8,572 nt of DNA from positions 1-8,572 of the forward strand of contig JAUVUS010000079.1 in the NCBI GenBank assembly GCA_030600865.1, written 5' to 3'. Shown here one piece after another: positions 5,737 to 8,572 of the stretch (the stretch's first letter is position 1; each line of letters opens with the position of its first letter). The position numbers and the translations under genes were made by a program. The notes beneath the pieces are model-generated. The model had not been told where the DNA came from and searched no databases. It worked only from the letters and a program-made list of their open reading frames with translations. Origin of the DNA: Bacteroidales bacterium (GTDB lineage Bacteria > Bacteroidota > Bacteroidia > Bacteroidales > UBA12077).

Positions 5737-6663
5737 TCAGGTGGAACGCATTGTTAGGCGTGAAATAACTTTTTTAATTGTAGTGAGAGGATTTACGCAT
5801 AATTGATGAAAAATATACAAAAGCTTTTTCATTTTAATATAGCTAAGAAACAAAAGCTTTTCCATTTTAGTATAGTTACAAGGATATTTTTGAAGTATCG
5901 TTGGTAACTGCTGAATTCTAGATTGCTTAAACTTAATACCGTGCCAAGGCAAAATTTGACTTCCATGCAGAAACACCTTGCCATCATAGCCGGAAAATAA
6001 ATAAGTAATACCATCTAATGATTTTCGAAGAGTAGTGGGTGAGTTGTCTTCGATTTGAAATAATGGGAAATATTCTGATCTTACAAAAAACGCATTAAAC
6101 GGAAGAACTGATACTAATTCATATCCTTTTTCTTTACCCAGTTCCACCAATGCTAAAAGACTTGCACCTTGATTCACAGAAGGGTCTGCCACCTGAACAA
6201 ATCTAATCTCTGTTGGTATTGTTGGGTTAAACTCAATACACACTAATTTAGGATTGTATTTTGATATAGCATTCCATATATGGTAATCATTGCCATCTAC
6301 ATCTATCGATAGAAAATCAAAATTTTCTGGGATGGGAGTATCTTTTAATATTTCATCAAGGTTATCAATATCAGAAAACCCAACAAATGTATTTATAGCA
6401 ATGACATTCTCATATTCGGAGTAATTTTTACTTAGTTCTTCATATTTTCTTTTTGAGCCTTCTATTAGAATTGCAAAGTAACCTGACTGCTCAATGAGGT
6501 TTCTCACATTGCTTAAGAAAATCCCATCCCATGCTCCAAACTCCACACACCACTTATCATTTTCAGGCAGAATGTTAAGTATCTTCTTGATTATTCCATC
6601 TTCCCCCGTTTGTGAATAAACATTGTCTTTGAACTCCAAAAGCCATTCCGGTGCAGGTTCCAT
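5737..6663 (-). CDS. FkbM-like Rossmann protein, predicted SAM-dependent methyltransferase
   Basis: The 308-residue protein opens with YSQTGEDGIIKKIL (16-29), then CVEFGAWDG (39-47), a motif I-like SAM-binding loop of the form ExGxxDG. ILIEGS at 65-70 supplies the acidic residue at the end of the second strand. LSIDVDGNDYHIW at 118-130 is the FkbM-type central motif, close to IDVEG in FkbM itself. CIEFNPTIP at 142-150 follows, with FNAFFV at 189-194 near the end of the core. It may methylate a sugar hydroxyl in the glycan. From about 262 on the protein departs from the core: two 11-residue hydrophobic and basic repeats (266-276 and 277-287) come from a 33-base DNA duplication, and the last residues (LTMRST) are encoded inside an attC-like half-site. 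It has a good TAAGGAG site 8 bases before the ATG. The methyltransferase role is inferred from motifs only. Confidence 0.68.
   Translation of the reverse strand: MEPAPEWLLEFKDNVYSQTGEDGIIKKILNILPENDKWCVEFGAWDGIFLSNVRNLIEQSGYFAILIEGSKRKYEELSKNYSEYENVIAINTFVGFSDIDNLDEILKDTPIPENFDFLSIDVDGNDYHIWNAISKYNPKLVCIEFNPTIPTEIRFVQVADPSVNQGASLLALVELGKEKGYELVSVLPFNAFFVRSEYFPLFQIEDNSPTTLRKSLDGITYLFSGYDGKVFLHGSQILPWHGIKFKQSRIQQLPTILQKYPCNYTKMEKLLFLSYIKMKKLLYIFHQLCVNPLTTIKKVISRLTMRST
5740..5760 (-). other. Integron attC-like half-site at the end of the FkbM-like gene
   Basis: Read on the minus strand, CGCCTAACAATGCGTTCCACC runs into the TGA of the gene. GCCTAAC (complement of 5753-5759) fits the attC inverse core RYYYAAC exactly, and the AATGCGTTCCACCTGAC arm after it has the look of an attC left arm, with the stop codon inside it as is common in gene cassettes. 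The matching right arm and a GTTRRRY core were not found in the following 130 bases, so at most half a site remains. A seven-base degenerate match can occur by chance. Confidence 0.25.
5818..5883. repeat. Tandem 33-base duplication inside the FkbM-like gene
   Basis: Unit 1 (5818-5850) and unit 2 (5851-5883) both begin CAAAAGCTTTT and agree at 25 of their first 30 bases. The period is a multiple of three, so the protein gains an 11-residue repeat (KMEKLLFLSYI then KMKKLLYIFHQ) without a frameshift. The copies have diverged, so the event is not very recent. Confidence 0.75.
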
Positions 6664-6671
6664 TATTTACA

Positions 6672-6678
6672 CTCCTTA
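6672..6678 (-). promoter_or_regulatory. Shine-Dalgarno site of the 5737-6663 gene
   Basis: TAAGGAG lies 8 bases before the ATG at 6663 and supports that start. About 16 bases further upstream on the same strand is GGCGTTAAT, a loose match to the other type of attC core. Confidence 0.55.
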
Positions 6679-6711
6679 CCTTATTATATTTGTAATTAAC
6701 GCCTATTAATG

Positions 6712-7692
6712 TCATATTATTATCCATTCTTTTGGGTATAAATCCTCAAGCTTAATTGTTGCATTTGCTGCAGGATCTCTAAACCATATTTTAGGAGCAA
6801 TAACTATCTTATCAGGATTTTTATTTAACCATGCTCCCCACCAACTAAATGTGCTGTTAGCAATAATATTATGTTTACATAAACTCATTAATCTTAAATC
6901 TTCATAATCTTTTCCTTCCTTTTTATGATTTTGTGATACAAAAGCTATCTGGGTAGGAAAATTTATATTTTTCTTTGCCCAATCAATATCATCAGCAAAT
7001 ACAAAAAAGCGAAAGTTTAAACTTTTATTTAAAAAATATTTTACTGCAATATTATAATATTCAAGAGAACTGTATCCATGCAGATTCACTCCTTTAGTGC
7101 TAACTTTTTCCCCAATAGCAGAAATCCCATGAAGTCTCCTTATATGGATACTTACAGAATTTGATCTTTCTATCTCATTAGCAATTTTCAAATTAATACC
7201 ATCAAGAGATTCTCGGACAGTAAATTCATTACAAATAATATCTCTTATATCCTTAAAATACTTCTCACTTGCCCAGTAACCAACTAAATACGCATTTTTT
7301 TTTAACTTAATGTTATATATGTTTTGATTAAAATTTAAACTTCTTTCGATGATGTGTAAACATCCAGAACACAGATGATAAATCTTTAAAAAATCAAATG
7401 AATAATTATATTTTACTTTACGTTGTGTAAATCTTAACACACGTTCTATAAATCTTATCACTTTTCTACAAAATTGACCTTTCTTTTGTAAAAGATGGAT
7501 TTCTTTACGTGATACTAAATTTTCTTCAATATTAAAATGCCTAAGACTATATACCCGTATGTATGGATCATCCTCGAAACCAGTTATATTATCTAGCTTT
7601 AATTTCATATCATTTACCAAAGCAATACGTCTGGCGAACGCATATTGAAAAAGCTGATTGCCTAGTCCTCCCGTCAGTTTTACAATAATCAT
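6712..7692 (-). CDS. GT11-family glycosyltransferase (alpha-1,2-fucosyltransferase type), possible L-galactosyltransferase
   Basis: The 326-residue protein starts MIIVKLTGGLGNQLFQYAFARRIA, the hallmark opening of GT11 inverting alpha-1,2-fucosyltransferases. Other family marks are YLVGYWASEKYF (135-146), SIHIRR (181-186), HGYSSLEYY (205-213), FADD (232-235) and the donor-site block NSTFSWWGAWLN (279-290). It is a little longer than the usual 290 or so residues, with extra basic and aromatic sequence around 75-125. The oddity is at 183-189: the usual HxRRGDY reads HIRRLHG, so the conserved Asp of motif HxRRxD is His. The gene starts 3 bases after the epimerase stop, so the two are surely cotranscribed. 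GT11 enzymes normally use GDP-L-fucose, but the neighbour makes GDP-L-galactose, the 6-hydroxy analogue, which could be the true donor. The family is certain; donor, acceptor and activity are inferred. Confidence 0.88.
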   Translation of the reverse strand: MIIVKLTGGLGNQLFQYAFARRIALVNDMKLKLDNITGFEDDPYIRVYSLRHFNIEENLVSRKEIHLLQKKGQFCRKVIRFIERVLRFTQRKVKYNYSFDFLKIYHLCSGCLHIIERSLNFNQNIYNIKLKKNAYLVGYWASEKYFKDIRDIICNEFTVRESLDGINLKIANEIERSNSVSIHIRRLHGISAIGEKVSTKGVNLHGYSSLEYYNIAVKYFLNKSLNFRFFVFADDIDWAKKNINFPTQIAFVSQNHKKEGKDYEDLRLMSLCKHNIIANSTFSWWGAWLNKNPDKIVIAPKIWFRDPAANATIKLEDLYPKEWIII

Positions 7693-7695
7693 ATT

Positions 7696-8572
7696 TTATT
7701 TCCCCTTTTTAATTTGTTGTTCTATCCATACATATGTTTTCCTCAATCCATCTTTTAGGGAATAATCTGGTTCCCATCCTATCATTTTTTTAATCAGTGC
7801 ATTATCTGAATTCCTGCCTAGTACACCTAATGGACCTGGAATATGTTTTATGGATAATTTTTTATCAGCAATATCCATAACCATTTCCGCTAATTGATTA
7901 ATTGTGATCATCTCTTTGGAGCCAATATTCACAGGTCCTATAAAATCCGAATTCATCAATCTTATAACGCCCTCCAAACATTCATCAATATATAAGAATG
8001 AACGTGTTTGTTTTCCATCACCCCACATTTCAATTTCACCACCTTCTTCCGCCATAGCGACTTTCCTACAAAATGCCGCAGGAGCTTTTTCACGTCCGTC
8101 ATTCCACGATCCCTCCGGGCCGAAAATATTATGAAAACGGGCTAGTCGTACATCCAAACCATAGTTACGATGAAAAGCAAGATACATTCTTTCACTAAAT
8201 AATTTTTCCCAACCATATTCACTATCTGGATTTGCAGGATATACTGTATCTTCTGAAGTTTTTGGATTATCTGGATCCTTCTGATTGTACTCAGGATATA
8301 TACAAGCAGAAGATGAGTAAAATATTTTTTTAGCACTTCTCTTCCAACAAGCTTCTAGAACATTCAAATTAATTAATGCTGAATTATGCATTATTTCAGC
8401 GTCATTGTCACCAGTGAATACGAACCCTGCTCCACCCATATCAGCTGCTAACTGATAGACTTCATCAAAACCTCTATCTACAACTTTTCTAACAATATCT
8501 TGCTCTCTTAAATCACCAATAATAAAATCATCTGCTTTAGTTAATGAATATGGTGGATATTTTAAATCAACC
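7696..8572 (-). CDS. gme: GDP-mannose 3,5-epimerase, N-terminus cut by the right window edge
   Basis: The 291 visible residues follow plant GDP-mannose 3,5-epimerase closely. That enzyme is an extended short-chain dehydrogenase that converts GDP-D-mannose to GDP-L-galactose and GDP-L-gulose through a 4-keto intermediate. Shared blocks, in residues of the visible fragment, are QLAADMGGAG (40-49), SSACIYPE (87-94), YGWEK (119-123), ARFHNIFGP (144-152), GREKAPAAFCRK (159-170), MWGDGKQTRSF (182-192), VNIGS (214-218) and HIPGPLGVLGRNSDN (243-257). The catalytic Tyr and Lys of YxxxK, the Cys in SSACIYP (residue 90) and the Lys in GREKAP (162), known in plants as the acid-base pair, are all present. 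The frame stays open to the right edge beyond an internal ATG at 8437-8439; that ATG lies in the middle of the AADMGG motif and is not the start. Roughly 30 residues with the glycine-rich NAD-binding loop are missing. This allows a complete, active enzyme. Confidence 0.93.
   Translation of the reverse strand, partial: VDLKYPPYSLTKADDFIIGDLREQDIVRKVVDRGFDEVYQLAADMGGAGFVFTGDNDAEIMHNSALINLNVLEACWKRSAKKIFYSSSACIYPEYNQKDPDNPKTSEDTVYPANPDSEYGWEKLFSERMYLAFHRNYGLDVRLARFHNIFGPEGSWNDGREKAPAAFCRKVAMAEEGGEIEMWGDGKQTRSFLYIDECLEGVIRLMNSDFIGPVNIGSKEMITINQLAEMVMDIADKKLSIKHIPGPLGVLGRNSDNALIKKMIGWEPDYSLKDGLRKTYVWIEQQIKKGK

Noticed and set aside
5829..6014. Minus-strand 61-codon frame within the FkbM-like gene
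   Set aside because: Another frame of a region fully explained by the FkbM-like protein.
7904..8336. Open frames on both strands within the epimerase gene
   Set aside because: They overlap the catalytic core of a strongly recognised enzyme and have no features of their own.
8437..8439. ATG as the start of the epimerase (247 residues)
   Set aside because: The frame stays open to the window edge, and the upstream residues (DLREQDIV ... FDEVYQLAAD) match the family; the ATG is the Met inside AADMGG.
1..8572. CRISPR array, tRNA, rRNA, riboswitch or intact insertion sequence
   Set aside because: No regularly spaced repeats, cloverleaf, rRNA-like segment or transposase motif was seen on either strand.

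Overview
The window is the inside of a surface-polysaccharide locus (O-antigen, capsule or exopolysaccharide). Every gene lies on the minus strand, so transcription runs from high to low coordinates. The DNA is strongly A+T-rich. Most genes overlap or nearly touch, and several starts have A/T-rich leaders without a Shine-Dalgarno sequence. This, together with the protein types, fits a Bacteroidota or related FCB-group genome, but it is a weak inference and no marker gene is present to settle it. No rRNA, tRNA, CRISPR array or intact transposase was seen.

In transcription order: (1) a GDP-mannose 3,5-epimerase, cut by the right edge, which makes GDP-L-galactose (and GDP-L-gulose); (2) a GT11-family glycosyltransferase of the alpha-1,2-fucosyltransferase type, starting 3 bases later; (3) a FkbM-like Rossmann protein, probably a SAM-dependent methyltransferase, whose end lies in an integron attC-like half-site; (4) a second, different class I methyltransferase-like protein; (5) a 62-residue ORF that looks like the C-terminal piece of a FkbM-family methyltransferase; (6) a Wzx-type flippase starting at TTG; (7) a 527-base gap with a possible decayed membrane-protein gene, a terminator-like hairpin and a sigma70-like promoter; (8) a DegT/StrS-type sugar aminotransferase; (9) a left-handed beta-helix acyltransferase; (10) a family 2 glycosyltransferase; and (11) the first 27 codons of another family 2 glycosyltransferase at the left edge.

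Reading the genes together: the aminotransferase and acyltransferase probably make an N-acylated 4-amino-4,6-dideoxyhexose. The epimerase supplies an activated L-hexose that the adjacent GT11 enzyme could transfer. The family 2 transferases add other residues, the methyltransferase-like proteins could decorate the glycan, and Wzx moves the lipid-linked unit across the inner membrane. No Wzy polymerase or initiating phosphoglycosyl transferase is visible; they may lie outside the window, or the decayed gene after wzx may be what remains of one membrane protein.

The points most worth a second look are the epimerase/GT11 pair (a possible L-galactosyltransferase) with its altered HxRRxD motif, the cassette-like boundaries of the FkbM-like gene, the methyltransferase remnant at 4701-4889, and the structured gap at 2723-3249.
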